From contig NZ_JAJJPA010000006.1 of assembly GCF_020907985.1 (NCBI RefSeq), positions 186,001-250,000 on the forward strand: 64,000 nt of DNA, written 5' to 3'. The DNA comes from Kitasatospora humi. Its GTDB lineage: Bacteria; Actinomycetota; Actinomycetes; Streptomycetales; Streptomycetaceae. The position numbers were made by a program, and so were the translations under genes. The notes beneath the pieces are model-generated. The model worked only from the letters and a program-made list of their open reading frames with translations. It ran no database searches and had not been told where the DNA came from. The first letter of the stretch is position 1. Each line of letters begins with the position of its first letter. Of this stretch, positions 42,621 through 50,932 are shown piece after piece.

Positions 42621-43348
42621 CCGGCATCGGCACCGACCCGCCCGCCACGGCCGCCACGGCCGTGCGCGTGGTGCTCGCCGACGATGAGCGGCTGGTCCGG
42701 CTCGGCCTGCGGGTGGTGATCGACTCCGAGCCGGACCTCACGGTGGTCGGCGAGGCGGCCGACGGCAGTGAGGTGGTGCCACTGGTGCGTGAGACGGCAC
42801 CGGACGTCGTGCTGATGGACGTCCGGATGCCCCAGGTGGACGGGATCCGGGCCACCGAACTGATCCTGGCCGCGGTGCCGCAGCCGCCGCGGATCCTGGT
42901 GGTCACCACCTTCGAGCACGATGACTACGTCTACCAGGCCCTGCGGGCCGGGGCCGCCGGGTTCCTGCTGAAGCGCGCCGGCGCGGAGGAGATGGTGCAG
43001 GCGGTGCGGTTGCTGGCCCGCAGCGACTCGCTGCTCTACCCGACCGCCATCCGCGAGCTGGTCGCCGCCCACCGCAGCGCGTCCGGCGGCTCCAGCCTCC
43101 CGGGGGGCGGCCCGGGCCCCACCGGCAAGGGCCGCGGCGGGCCGATCGGCCGGCTCACCGAGCGCGAGGGGCAGGTGCTGCGGCTGATGGCGACCGGCCT
43201 GAACAACGGGGAGATCGCAGCGGAGCTGGTGGTCAGCCCGGAGACCGTCAAGTCCCATGTGGCCGGCGTCCTCGCCAAACTGGGCGCCCGCGACCGGACC
43301 CAGGCGGTGATCATCGCCTATGACTCGGGCTTCGTCCTGCCGAAATGA
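42617..43348 (+). CDS. NarL/LuxR family response regulator
   Basis: A 243-residue regulator. Receiver domain with phospho-acceptor Asp68 in VVLMDVRMP, then a LuxR HTH near the C-terminus (LTEREGQVLRLMATG, NNGEIAAELVVSPETVKSHV). The ATG overlaps the kinase stop (ATGA), so the two are a coupled pair. Targets unknown; the membrane-protein pair upstream could be one. Confidence 0.95.
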   Translation: MTGIGTDPPATAATAVRVVLADDERLVRLGLRVVIDSEPDLTVVGEAADGSEVVPLVRETAPDVVLMDVRMPQVDGIRATELILAAVPQPPRILVVTTFEHDDYVYQALRAGAAGFLLKRAGAEEMVQAVRLLARSDSLLYPTAIRELVAAHRSASGGSSLPGGGPGPTGKGRGGPIGRLTEREGQVLRLMATGLNNGEIAAELVVSPETVKSHVAGVLAKLGARDRTQAVIIAYDSGFVLPK

Positions 43349-43455
43349 CCACCGGGTCGGCATCGACCCGACCCGCCAACGCCCCCACCGCTAAGGCCCC
43401 CGACCGCCGGCGCCCGGTCTGCGGTGGTGGCCCGTCGGGGTGGGCCCGGACGTCG

Positions 43456-43830
43456 TCAGATCCGCCAGGCGCGGATCCGGTCGGCCGCCGCGAAGATGTC
43501 GGCCTCGGCCGCCGCGACGTCGCGGGCCAGCTCCACCAGCGCACCGTACGGCGGGTCGATGCCCTCCTTCGCGGCGTGCATGTAGGCCGCCGTCGCCATG
43601 CAGGCGTAGAGGTTGTTGCGCACCGGCAGCGGCCGCAGCAGCACGATGGTGTGCATCAGGGCGGCCGCGCACCAGGCCGGGTCGGCGTCGTGGCCGAGTT
43701 GCGCGGTGTTCACCCGGTGCCGGGCGACGGCGGCCTGCAGGGCGGAGTAGTCCCGCACGCTCAGGTCCTCGGGCGAGGCCTGCTCCTGGACGTCGAGCAA
43801 CCAGCGGATGTCGACGTGCAGCATGCTCAC
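43456..43830 (-). CDS. Fic/Doc-like toxin with degenerate Fic motif
   Basis: A 124-residue protein of the actinobacterial Fic family toxin group (Doc-like). The Fic motif HPFxDGNKR is here RPLPVRNNLYACMAT (residues 66-80): the catalytic His appears replaced by Arg66 while the downstream Asn pair is kept. A real His60 lies six residues earlier. It may be an inactive or divergent AMP-transferase/phosphotransferase. GTG at 43830 overlaps the antitoxin stop (GTGA). Confidence 0.75.
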   Translation of the reverse strand: MSMLHVDIRWLLDVQEQASPEDLSVRDYSALQAAVARHRVNTAQLGHDADPAWCAAALMHTIVLLRPLPVRNNLYACMATAAYMHAAKEGIDPPYGALVELARDVAAAEADIFAAADRIRAWRI

Positions 43831-44054
43831 GCCGCAGCGCGCTTGGCGGCCGGGGTGTCCTCGGGGAAGGCGGCGTCGAACTCCTCCAGGTGCGCGTTCC
43901 AGAACGCCACCGCGTGGTTGACGAAGGTTCGACGCTGCTGCTCACGCACGCTCAGGTCATGCACGTACGCCTTGACGCTCTTGCCGTCTGCCGCGGCGGC
44001 CTCGCGGATCGCGGCCAGTTCCGCCTCGGTGTACTCGATGTTGAGTGCTGGCAT
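43827..44054 (-). CDS. Antitoxin partner of the Fic/Doc-like toxin
   Basis: A 75-residue protein that opens with MPALNIEYTEAELAAIREAA, a ribbon-helix-helix or Phd-like DNA-binding pattern, followed by an acidic helical tail that would cover the toxin. It is immediately upstream of the toxin with a four-base overlap, the usual order of type II toxin-antitoxin operons. ATG at 44054 is used; the ribosome-binding site is weak. Confidence 0.75.
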   Translation of the reverse strand: MPALNIEYTEAELAAIREAAAADGKSVKAYVHDLSVREQQRRTFVNHAVAFWNAHLEEFDAAFPEDTPAAKRAAA

Positions 44055-44151
44055 GCGCTCAGGGTATCGGAGGGGTACCAGCCCCGGGGGGCGATCGAAC
44101 TTTCTCGCGACAGCCTGCAACAGGCCCGTTGACCCGGCGCGTTAGCCAGGC

Positions 44152-44694
44152 ATGAAGCACTCACCGACCAGCGGACCGGCCGCCTCGGGCCCGCCCGATT
44201 TCCTGGAGTTCGCCGCAGCCCGCGGCGGGCACCTCTTCAAGACGGCCTATCTGCTCACCGGTGGCGACCGGCACCTGGCCGAGGACCTCGTACAGGAGGC
44301 ACTCAGCCGGCTGTTCGTGCGCTGGCGGCGGGTGCGCAAGGTGGAGAATCCGGCCGGCTACGCACAGACGGTGCTGGTCAACGCCTTCCTCTCGCTGCGC
44401 CGCCGACGCAGCAGCAGCGAGCGGGTGACCTTCGAGTTCCCCGAGGTGGCCGTCACCGACACCGACCCGACTCTCCGACTCACCCTGCTGCGCGCGCTGC
44501 AGGACCTCTCCACCTCGGACCGCGCGGTCCTGGTGCTGCGGTACTGGGAGGACCGCAGCGTCGAGGAGACGGCAGCCGCACTGCAGTTGAGCCCCACCGC
44601 CGTCCGGTCACGCGCCCACCGGGCGCTCAACCGGATGCGGGCCCTGCTCGGCGACAGCCTCGCCGACCAGGCCGCGGGCGGCAGCCCGCGCTGA
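44152..44694 (+). CDS. SigE-family ECF RNA polymerase sigma factor
   Basis: A 180-residue ECF sigma factor with only regions 2 and 4: LAEDLVQEALSRLFVRWRRV, and the region 4 HTH VEETAAALQLSPTAVRSRAHRA. It belongs to the actinobacterial SigE-like group that works with a membrane partner. A GCAAC (44117-44121) and CGTT (44140-44143) pair upstream might be an autoregulatory ECF promoter. The downstream gene is a membrane protein that may control it. Confidence 0.9.
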   Translation: MKHSPTSGPAASGPPDFLEFAAARGGHLFKTAYLLTGGDRHLAEDLVQEALSRLFVRWRRVRKVENPAGYAQTVLVNAFLSLRRRRSSSERVTFEFPEVAVTDTDPTLRLTLLRALQDLSTSDRAVLVLRYWEDRSVEETAAALQLSPTAVRSRAHRALNRMRALLGDSLADQAAGGSPR

Positions 44695-44766
44695 GCGCGG
44701 ATCCGCCCCGCTTAGGCGGATTTCGACCACGTCCTGACAGATTTGATCAGAAAGCAGGCCACAGCA

Positions 44767-46047
44767 ATGCCTTTTGAAGATGACTTCAGCAATGCCCTGC
44801 GGGAGGCGGCCGACGCCTCCGAGCCGCCGCCGGTCCAGCTGATGGCCGCCGGCGCCGCCCAGCGCGGCCGTCGCACCAAGCGCCGCCGCGCCATTCTCAC
44901 CGCGACCGCCTCGGTGGCGGTGCTGGCCGTCGCCGGCACCTTGGCCGTCCAGTCGCCCCCGGCCTCTTCGCACTCCGCGGTCACCGACCTGAGTGCGGCG
45001 GCCTCCGTCAGCGCCTCGGCCTCCGTCGATCCGAAGCCGGTGACCGGCGATCAGATGCTGGCCCTGTTCAAGTCCAAGCTGCCCGCCGGCCTCCAGCTGA
45101 GCGCACCACGGAGTCAGGGTACCGAGCAGAACGACGCCGGCGCCGTCCAGATGGCACTGGCCGCCTACACCGCGGCCGACGGCCAGGGCAAGGGCACGGT
45201 GGAGATCACCGTCACACGGCAGAAGGCCGACCTCAACACCAAGGACCTGGCCTGCGATTCGACCTGGCAAGGCTGCACCCGCACCCGCCAGGCCGACGGC
45301 AGCTACCTGCGGTTGGACCTGCCGCCCAAGGCCGACGGATCGCACCCCGACCAGGGCGCCGCAGGGTCGCAGCTGTGGGCCGTGCAACTGCAGCGGCCCG
45401 ACGGCACCGTGGTGACGGCCAGTTCGAGCAACATCCCCGCCCCGGGGCAGGGCTCCACGATGGCGAACGGCCCGTTCCTGACGGCCGACCAGCTCAAGGC
45501 GCTTGCCCTCGATCCGGTCTGGCCGCAGGTGGGCGCCGCGCTCGGCGCCCCGCATGACGTCCCGGACACGAAGGGGTCGCCCACCGAGGACTGGGTGGGG
45601 CTGCCGTACGACGACATCCTGCGCACCGCCGCGCCGCTGCTGCCGTCCGGCCTCACCGAGCAGCAGATCCCCGGCGTCGCGAAGGATGCCGGTTTCGGCT
45701 CGTTCCTGGTCGACGACGGCCACGGCAAGAGCCTGATCCGGGTGGCTGTGGAGGACTGGAGCGTCTACAAGCAGAACCCGTTCGACCCGCCGATCGACGG
45801 CGAGTTCACCAACGCCGCCGTCCTGCCGAACGGCGACAAGCTGATCTCCGGCACCGACAGCCACTACAAGGGCGAGGTCCGCAACTTCGCCGAGGTCCTG
45901 ACCCCGCAGCACCTGATGGTCGTCGTCGAATCGTTCAACGGCACGTCCTTCACCGCCGACGAGGTCACCCGCAGTCAGCCCGCGCTGTCCGTGGACCAGG
46001 TCAAGGCGATCGCCACCAGCCCGACCTGGCACGGCCCCGCGAAGTAG
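44767..46047 (+). CDS. Membrane protein partner of the SigE-like sigma factor
   Basis: A 426-residue protein: ~45 cytoplasmic residues with several acidic residues, one transmembrane helix (about 47-66, after a KRRRAIL stretch), then a ~360-residue extracytoplasmic domain of unknown type. This layout is usual for the gene after SigE-family sigma factors, where the cytoplasmic part is expected to act like an anti-sigma factor. ATG at 44767 is chosen; an in-frame TTG at 44743 is less likely. Confidence 0.8.
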   Translation: MPFEDDFSNALREAADASEPPPVQLMAAGAAQRGRRTKRRRAILTATASVAVLAVAGTLAVQSPPASSHSAVTDLSAAASVSASASVDPKPVTGDQMLALFKSKLPAGLQLSAPRSQGTEQNDAGAVQMALAAYTAADGQGKGTVEITVTRQKADLNTKDLACDSTWQGCTRTRQADGSYLRLDLPPKADGSHPDQGAAGSQLWAVQLQRPDGTVVTASSSNIPAPGQGSTMANGPFLTADQLKALALDPVWPQVGAALGAPHDVPDTKGSPTEDWVGLPYDDILRTAAPLLPSGLTEQQIPGVAKDAGFGSFLVDDGHGKSLIRVAVEDWSVYKQNPFDPPIDGEFTNAAVLPNGDKLISGTDSHYKGEVRNFAEVLTPQHLMVVVESFNGTSFTADEVTRSQPALSVDQVKAIATSPTWHGPAK

Positions 46048-46068
46048 CACCTGGCGAGGGAGCAGGGT

Positions 46069-46099
46069 GCGCCGGTCCGCCGCGGGGGCGGACCGGCGC
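46069..46099. terminator. Bidirectional terminator, 13-bp perfect stem
   Basis: Positions 46069-46081 and 46087-46099 are exact inverted repeats around a five-base loop. It lies between the convergent membrane-protein and ABC-F genes. Confidence 0.8.
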
Positions 46100-46115
46100 C
46101 TCCGGTGTACCTCTC

Positions 46116-47726
46116 CTACATCGGATCCACCTGCCGCAGCCCCTCCGCGTCCAACTGCAGCCACCGGGTCAGCCCGAGCCGCCGCAGGAACCGCACGTCA
46201 TGGCTGACCACCAGGAACGCACCGCGGTACGACTCCAGCGCCTCGGTGAGCTGGCGCATGCTGGCCAGGTCGAGGTTGTTGCTGGGCTCGTCGAGCAGCA
46301 GCAACTGCGGCGGCGGGTCGGCGAGCAGCAGCGCCGCCAGGGTGGCGCGGAACCGCTCGCCGCCGGAGAGCGTGCCGGCCGGCTGGTCGGCCCGCCGCCC
46401 CCGGAACAGGAACCGCGCCAGCCGGGCCCGCACCAGGTTGTCGCTGATCCCGGGCGCCAGCGCCTTGACGTTGTCCACCACGCTGAGCTTGTCGTCCAGC
46501 AGGTCGAGCCGCTGCGGCAGGTACCGGATGGTCACCGGGGTGAGCATCTCTCCACCGAGCGGTGTGAGTTCACCGGCGATGGTGCGCAGCAGGGTGGTCT
46601 TGCCGGCGCCGTTGCCGCCGACCAGGCCGACCCGTTCGGGGCCGCGCAGGGTCAGGTCGACGGTGCCGCCGTGTGCCAGCGCGACGTCTGCCATCCGCAA
46701 CACCGTGCGCCCCTCGGGGACTTCGGTGCGCGGCAGGTCGATCCGGATCTCGGCATCCTCGCGGAACGCCTCCTCCGCGGCGACCAGCCGCTCCTGCGCG
46801 TCGGCCAGCCGGTCGGCGTGCAGGTTGCGGTGCTTGCCCGCGGAGACCTGGGCCTGCCGCTTGCGTTCGCCCATCACGATCTTGGGCTCCCGCTTGTTCT
46901 CGTACATCTTCTTGCCGTACCGCGCCCGCCTGGCCAACTTCACTTGGGCCTCGGCGAGTTCGCGTTTCTGCCGCTGCACATCGCTCTCGGCGACCCGGAC
47001 CATCCGCTCGGCCGCCTCCTGCTCAACGGCGAGCGCGGCCTCGTACTCCTCGAAGTTGCCGCCGTAGAAGGTGACTTCGCCGTCCCGCAGGTCGGCGATC
47101 TGGTCCACGTAGGAGAGCAGCTCCCGGTCGTGGCTGACGATCACCATGACCCCGGAGTAGCTCTCCACCGCCTCATAGAGCCGGGCGCGGGCGGAACGGT
47201 CCAGGTTGTTGGTCGGTTCGTCCAGCAGCAGCACATCGGGGCGGTCCAGCAGCAGGGCGGCCAGGCGGAGCAACACCGCCTCGCCGCCGGAGAGTTCGCC
47301 GACGGTCCGGTCCAGCCCGAGCTTGCCCAGGCCGAGCTTGTCCAAGGTGGCCGCGGCCCGCTCCTCGACGTCCCAGTCGTCGCCGAGCACGGCGAAGTGC
47401 TCCTCGGCGACGTCCCCGGACTCGATGGCCCGCAGCGCCTCCCGGCGGGCCCGGATGCCGAGCGCCTCGTCCACCCGAAGACCGGTATCCAGCGCCAAGT
47501 CCTGCGGGAGGTAGCCGAGTTCGCCACCGATCCGGACCGATCCGGCGGTCGGGGTGAGCTCGCCGGCCAGCAGCCGCAGCAGGGTGGACTTGCCGGCCCC
47601 GTTGAGGCCGATCAGACCGGTCCGGCCGGGACCGACGGCGAGGTGGAAGTCCTCCAGCACGGGCTTGCCGTCGGGCCACTCGAAGCTGAGGTCGGTGCAG
47701 AGGATCGCGGTGGTGGGTGATGCCAT
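46116..47726 (-). CDS. ABC-F family ATP-binding protein (possible antibiotic-resistance type)
   Basis: A 536-residue protein with two ABC ATPase domains and no membrane helices. Walker A appears twice (GLNGAGKST near residue 40 and GGNGAGKTT near 345), with two LSGGE signature motifs and a charged helical inter-domain linker containing AERMVRVAESDVQRQKREL. This is ABC-F architecture: soluble proteins that act on ribosomes, some giving antibiotic resistance. ATG at 47726 has AGGAGG five bases upstream. A leader of >200 bases with a possible attenuator uORF precedes it. Confidence 0.92.
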   Translation of the reverse strand: MASPTTAILCTDLSFEWPDGKPVLEDFHLAVGPGRTGLIGLNGAGKSTLLRLLAGELTPTAGSVRIGGELGYLPQDLALDTGLRVDEALGIRARREALRAIESGDVAEEHFAVLGDDWDVEERAAATLDKLGLGKLGLDRTVGELSGGEAVLLRLAALLLDRPDVLLLDEPTNNLDRSARARLYEAVESYSGVMVIVSHDRELLSYVDQIADLRDGEVTFYGGNFEEYEAALAVEQEAAERMVRVAESDVQRQKRELAEAQVKLARRARYGKKMYENKREPKIVMGERKRQAQVSAGKHRNLHADRLADAQERLVAAEEAFREDAEIRIDLPRTEVPEGRTVLRMADVALAHGGTVDLTLRGPERVGLVGGNGAGKTTLLRTIAGELTPLGGEMLTPVTIRYLPQRLDLLDDKLSVVDNVKALAPGISDNLVRARLARFLFRGRRADQPAGTLSGGERFRATLAALLLADPPPQLLLLDEPSNNLDLASMRQLTEALESYRGAFLVVSHDVRFLRRLGLTRWLQLDAEGLRQVDPM

Positions 47727-47990
47727 GGGGGCCTCCTGCGAGGTTGCGCGAGTGTGGGAACGAGCAACACGGGAGACACCGCGAGGAGGGCGAGGCGAGG
47801 GCAGCGGAACGGAAGGCATCCCACACGGGGACGGGCTCCACACCGAGATCGCAGGCACGCTCCATGATCCGCGCGAATACCCAGCGCGAGAGCGGTGTCT
47901 CAGGACCTCAGTAGAGCAACGGCCTTCTCCATACCTTCCGGCGAACCAACGACAGCAACGGTACGTCCGGTCCGCCGGACACGCAAAGGG
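47727..47990 (-). promoter_or_regulatory. Promoter and long structured leader of the ABC-F gene
   Basis: A good promoter is visible on the minus strand: TTGCGT (47981-47986), 17 bp, TACCGT (47958-47963). A transcript starting near 47951 would carry a ~225-base leader. GAGACACCGC (47901-47892, read on minus) overlaps the uORF stop and pairs exactly with GCGGTGTCTC (47782-47773). GTGTGGGA (47826-47819) pairs with TCCCACAC (47759-47752). CCTCCT just upstream of the second arm is complementary to the AGGAGG ribosome-binding site. Alternative pairings could make ribosome stalling turn the gene on. Confidence 0.5.
47900..47932 (-). CDS. Putative 10-residue leader peptide (MEKAVALLRS) upstream of ABC-F
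   Basis: An ATG at 47932 opens a 10-codon frame ending in TGA at 47902-47900, about 19 bases after the predicted transcription start. GGAAGG lies very close (one base) to the ATG, so translation may be weak or leaderless-like. The stop codon overlaps the first arm of a long-range inverted repeat, the usual position for a leader peptide in an attenuator. Existence is an inference. Confidence 0.35.
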   Translation of the reverse strand: MEKAVALLRS

Positions 47991-48068
47991 TTTTCCCGGG
48001 GTGGTGCGCGCGCCGGCTCGACCGCCGGTCGTCACCGGCGCGCCACCCGTGCCGAATGCGCGCCGGCC

Positions 48069-48848
48069 CTAGCGGATGCCGCCCGCCACCGCCTCCCGTG
48101 CGGCCGCCGCCAGGCCGCTGGTCCACGGGTCCCCATGGCCCGGCAGGACGGTGCCGACCTCGTACCCGGCGATCTTCTCCAGCGAGGCCAGCGCCGCGCC
48201 GCTGTCCTGGGTGAAGGCACGGCAGATGACGCACGGTCCGACCCGTCCGACCACCGAGTCGAGGGTGACCAGTGCGTCGCCGGTGAAGGCGGTGGCGGCG
48301 CCCGGGAAGAGGTAGCTGGTGCTGCCACGCGTGTGCCCCGGCGTGTGAACGGCCAACGGAGCCCCGGGCAGATCGAGTTGGCGGTCGTCGCTGAAGGTCC
48401 GCAGCTGCCGTACCGCCGGGGTGCGCAGGGCTCCCGAGCGGGCCAGGTGCAGCGGCGGGCGCAGCGCGCTCGGGCGGCGGACCGCGTAGCCGAGCAGGGA
48501 CCGCTCCGGCTTCCAGACCTTGGTGAGCCTGCGCGGCTCGGCCAGGATCGGCGCGTCCGACTCGTGCACCCAGACCTCGGCGCCGGCAGCCACCCGGACG
48601 CGTTCGGCCAGGCCGACGTGGTCGGGGTGGCCGTGCGTGATCAGCACCGCCGCGATGTCGGTGATCGGCCGGTCGATCCGGCGCAGGGTGTCGAGCAGAC
48701 GGTCCCAGTGCGCGGGCAGTCCGGCGTCGACCAGCACCAGGGCCGGACCGGCGTCGACGAGGTAGAAGTTGACCAGTTGGTCGCCCAGCCGGTGGACGGT
48801 CGGGACGGAGGCGGTGGCGGAAGAGGTGAAGTCGGTCATCGTGCTCAC
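48069..48848 (-). CDS. MBL fold metallo-hydrolase
   Basis: A 259-residue metallo-beta-lactamase-fold hydrolase. Metal ligands are visible in THGHPDHVG (His72, His74, Asp76, His77), HTPGHTRGS, FTGDAL and LPGHGDP. It resembles the glyoxalase-II-like group. GTG at 48848 overlaps the stop of the upstream gene (GTGA), so the pair is translationally coupled. Substrate unknown. Confidence 0.9.
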   Translation of the reverse strand: MSTMTDFTSSATASVPTVHRLGDQLVNFYLVDAGPALVLVDAGLPAHWDRLLDTLRRIDRPITDIAAVLITHGHPDHVGLAERVRVAAGAEVWVHESDAPILAEPRRLTKVWKPERSLLGYAVRRPSALRPPLHLARSGALRTPAVRQLRTFSDDRQLDLPGAPLAVHTPGHTRGSTSYLFPGAATAFTGDALVTLDSVVGRVGPCVICRAFTQDSGAALASLEKIAGYEVGTVLPGHGDPWTSGLAAAAREAVAGGIR

Positions 48849-49795
48849 CGGCCCAGCTCGATGCCGGTGCCGGGCAGGGCGGCGATCTGCTCGGCGCCGA
48901 GCAGCCGCGCCGCCGTCCAGGCGCCCGGCGCCGGGGCGTCGAGCAGCCTGGTCGCGGTCGCGGCGGCCAGCGCCGCGGTGAATGCGAACCCCTCGCCCGT
49001 GCGCAGCTCGGCCGTGTGCCGCCGCCCGTCCACATCGTTGATCTCCGCGTAGCCGTAGGAGCGGCCGTCCGGCTCGCCGGCGCCGCGCGGCACGGCGTAC
49101 GCGGTGATGTCGGGCGCGCCGCTGGCCTGCCGCGCCGCCTCCAGATCGCCCACCGGCACCGGGATGACGGTGCGCGGCGCACCGCCGAAGACGAGCGTGG
49201 TGGCGCCGTTGCCGAGCGGGGCGCGCACCAGCTCGCCGGCGCGGTACGTGGTGGCGCCCTCGGCAGCGGCCGCGGCGACGGTGCTGCGCACGCCCTCGGT
49301 GTCGTACGCGCTGCCGGCGGCGGAGGCGACCACCACGCGGGCGGCGCGGATGCCCGGTTCGAGCAGCGCCAGGACCAGCGCCTCGGTGGCAGCCGGACCG
49401 AACCCGGCTCCGGTCACCAGCGCCACACCCCGCCGGCGCGCCTCGGCGTCCCGGTCGAGCACGGCGCGCACGGCGGCGCGCTCGTTGGCGAGGTCCAGGT
49501 ACGGCGTGCCGGCGGCCAGGCAGGCCGCCATCACCGGCGGCGCCAGTCGGGCGAACGGGCCGACCGTGTTGACCAGCACCCGCCCCGCCGCCGCCATCGC
49601 GGCCAGCGAGTCGGGGTCCGCGAGGTCCACGGCCAGCACGGAGACCGCGTCACTGTCGAGCCGCGCCGCGGCCTCGCCGAGTCGGGCGGCGTCCCGGCCG
49701 GCGAGTGCCACCCGCGCGCCCTGCCGCACCAGGTGGTCCGCGATCAGGGTGCCGGTGGTACCGGACGCGCCGAGTACGACGAAGTCATTTCGCAT
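48845..49795 (-). CDS. Saccharopine dehydrogenase-like NAD(P)-binding protein
   Basis: A 316-residue Rossmann-fold protein starting MRNDFVVLGASGTTGTLIAD (GASGxxG cofactor motif), with AGRDAARL and the VNTVGPFARL substrate-side segment typical of saccharopine dehydrogenase-like/trans-acting enoyl reductase-like proteins. ATG at 49795 fits the GGAAGG ribosome-binding site better than ATG at 49801. It diverges from the MarR gene, whose operator-like repeats lie between them, so it is the likely MarR target together with the MBL gene. Confidence 0.85.
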   Translation of the reverse strand: MRNDFVVLGASGTTGTLIADHLVRQGARVALAGRDAARLGEAAARLDSDAVSVLAVDLADPDSLAAMAAAGRVLVNTVGPFARLAPPVMAACLAAGTPYLDLANERAAVRAVLDRDAEARRRGVALVTGAGFGPAATEALVLALLEPGIRAARVVVASAAGSAYDTEGVRSTVAAAAAEGATTYRAGELVRAPLGNGATTLVFGGAPRTVIPVPVGDLEAARQASGAPDITAYAVPRGAGEPDGRSYGYAEINDVDGRRHTAELRTGEGFAFTAALAAATATRLLDAPAPGAWTAARLLGAEQIAALPGTGIELGR

Positions 49796-49841
49796 GGTCA
49801 TGCCCTTCCGCTGGGAGTGGAACCCGTCGATGGGTGAAATC

Positions 49842-49898
49842 ATGACACAACATCGATGTCATGTCATCAATGTCGCTGCATCAATGTCGTGTCATTGA
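49842..49898. promoter_or_regulatory. MarR operator cluster with catcaatgtcg direct repeats
   Basis: catcaatgtcg occurs twice (49865-49875 and 49879-49889, period 14), flanked by atgacac (49842-49848) and gtgtcat (49889-49895), which are exact inverted copies of each other. The block is AT-rich and sits between the divergent MarR and dehydrogenase genes. It looks like a repressor binding region covering both promoters. Confidence 0.5.
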
Positions 49899-49947
49899 TA
49901 TGCTGACTCCACACCGAGGCCACGCCGAGCGAAGCGAGGGACAGCCC

Positions 49948-50427
49948 ATGACCGCCGACCGCAGCCACCCCACCCGGGCCGCCCGCGACGAACTGCGCTA
50001 CCTGCTCCTGGCCGCGCAGCGCGAGGGCAGCCGCAGGCTCGGCGACGCCCTGCGCCCGCTGGGCCTGACCCCCTCCCAGGCCGAAGTGCTCGACGTCCTG
50101 ACGGCCCATCAGCCCATCACCCTGGCCGCCCTCGGCCGGCTCCTCGTCTGCGAACAGGGCAGCCCGAGCCGCCTGGTCGACTCCCTGGTCCAACGCGACC
50201 TGGTCAGCCGCGTACCGCACCAGCAGGACAAGCGCGCCGTCCTGATCGAACTCACCGACACCGGCAGCGCTCTGGCCGCCCAACTCGGCGAGGCCACCGG
50301 CCGCCTCACCGCCGAGATGGCCGGCCGCTTGTCCCCGCAGGACGTCGACACGCTCACCGCACTGCTGCACACCCTGCTCGACGGCAGCGAGGTCCTGGAG
50401 GGCATCCGCAGCCGCTTCCCCCACTGA
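49948..50427 (+). CDS. MarR family transcriptional regulator
   Basis: A 159-residue winged-helix regulator: LGLTPSQAEVLDVLTAHQP, then LLVCEQGSPSRLVDSL and the wing segment VSRVPHQQDKRAVLIELT are typical MarR motifs. ATG at 49948 has GAGGG upstream. The divergent dehydrogenase/MBL operon and the operator-like repeats suggest local control. Ligand unknown. Confidence 0.92.
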   Translation: MTADRSHPTRAARDELRYLLLAAQREGSRRLGDALRPLGLTPSQAEVLDVLTAHQPITLAALGRLLVCEQGSPSRLVDSLVQRDLVSRVPHQQDKRAVLIELTDTGSALAAQLGEATGRLTAEMAGRLSPQDVDTLTALLHTLLDGSEVLEGIRSRFPH

Positions 50428-50932
50428 GACCCGCGAGGGCGACGATCGAGCAGCGCCCCGAGCACCGGCGGGCCGCAGTCGTGAGCATCCTGCGTTGGGC
50501 GCTGCCCAGGGGCACGGTCCCGACGGCGACTGCGGTGAGGCGGTCCAGCGGTCGACCGTTCAGCCTGACAACGGCGCGGGGCTGAGCGTCAGCGACCCCT
50601 CCGACCGCTTCGACCGCTTCGAGCGCTTCGAGCGCTTCGAGCGGGAGGGGGAGGCGACCGCGACCCGGGCGCTGTCGGGCGCCGCCCCGTACTTCGCCGA
50701 GGCCGCCCACCAGGACAAGGCGTCCCTGACCAGCGCCCGGCGTCCCGACCCGGGGCCCGGCACGACGGCGGACGACCACACCGGCTTCGACCCGTTCGGC
50801 CCGGACATCGACCTCGGTTCGGCTCGGACTGAACCGCCGGGCTTCAGCGTGGCGTCGATCGTCGCCTGTCCGCTGCTCCTTGGTCGCCTCGGCCCGGTGG
50901 TCTTGCCGACGTTCGTGACGGGGGCCCGGCGC
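50428..50932. repeat. Gene-poor region with a 9-bp tandem repeat
   Basis: About 500 bp without a convincing gene. Positions 50602-50643 hold five near-copies of a 9-bp unit (cgaccgctt/cgagcgctt). Open frames run through here on both strands, but none has a ribosome-binding site or family match. Confidence 0.5.

Noticed and set aside
47173-47865. Alternative long minus-strand frame starting in the ABC-F leader
   Set aside because: It runs out of frame through the ABC-F gene and has no domain; only the 10-codon uORF is placed sensibly.
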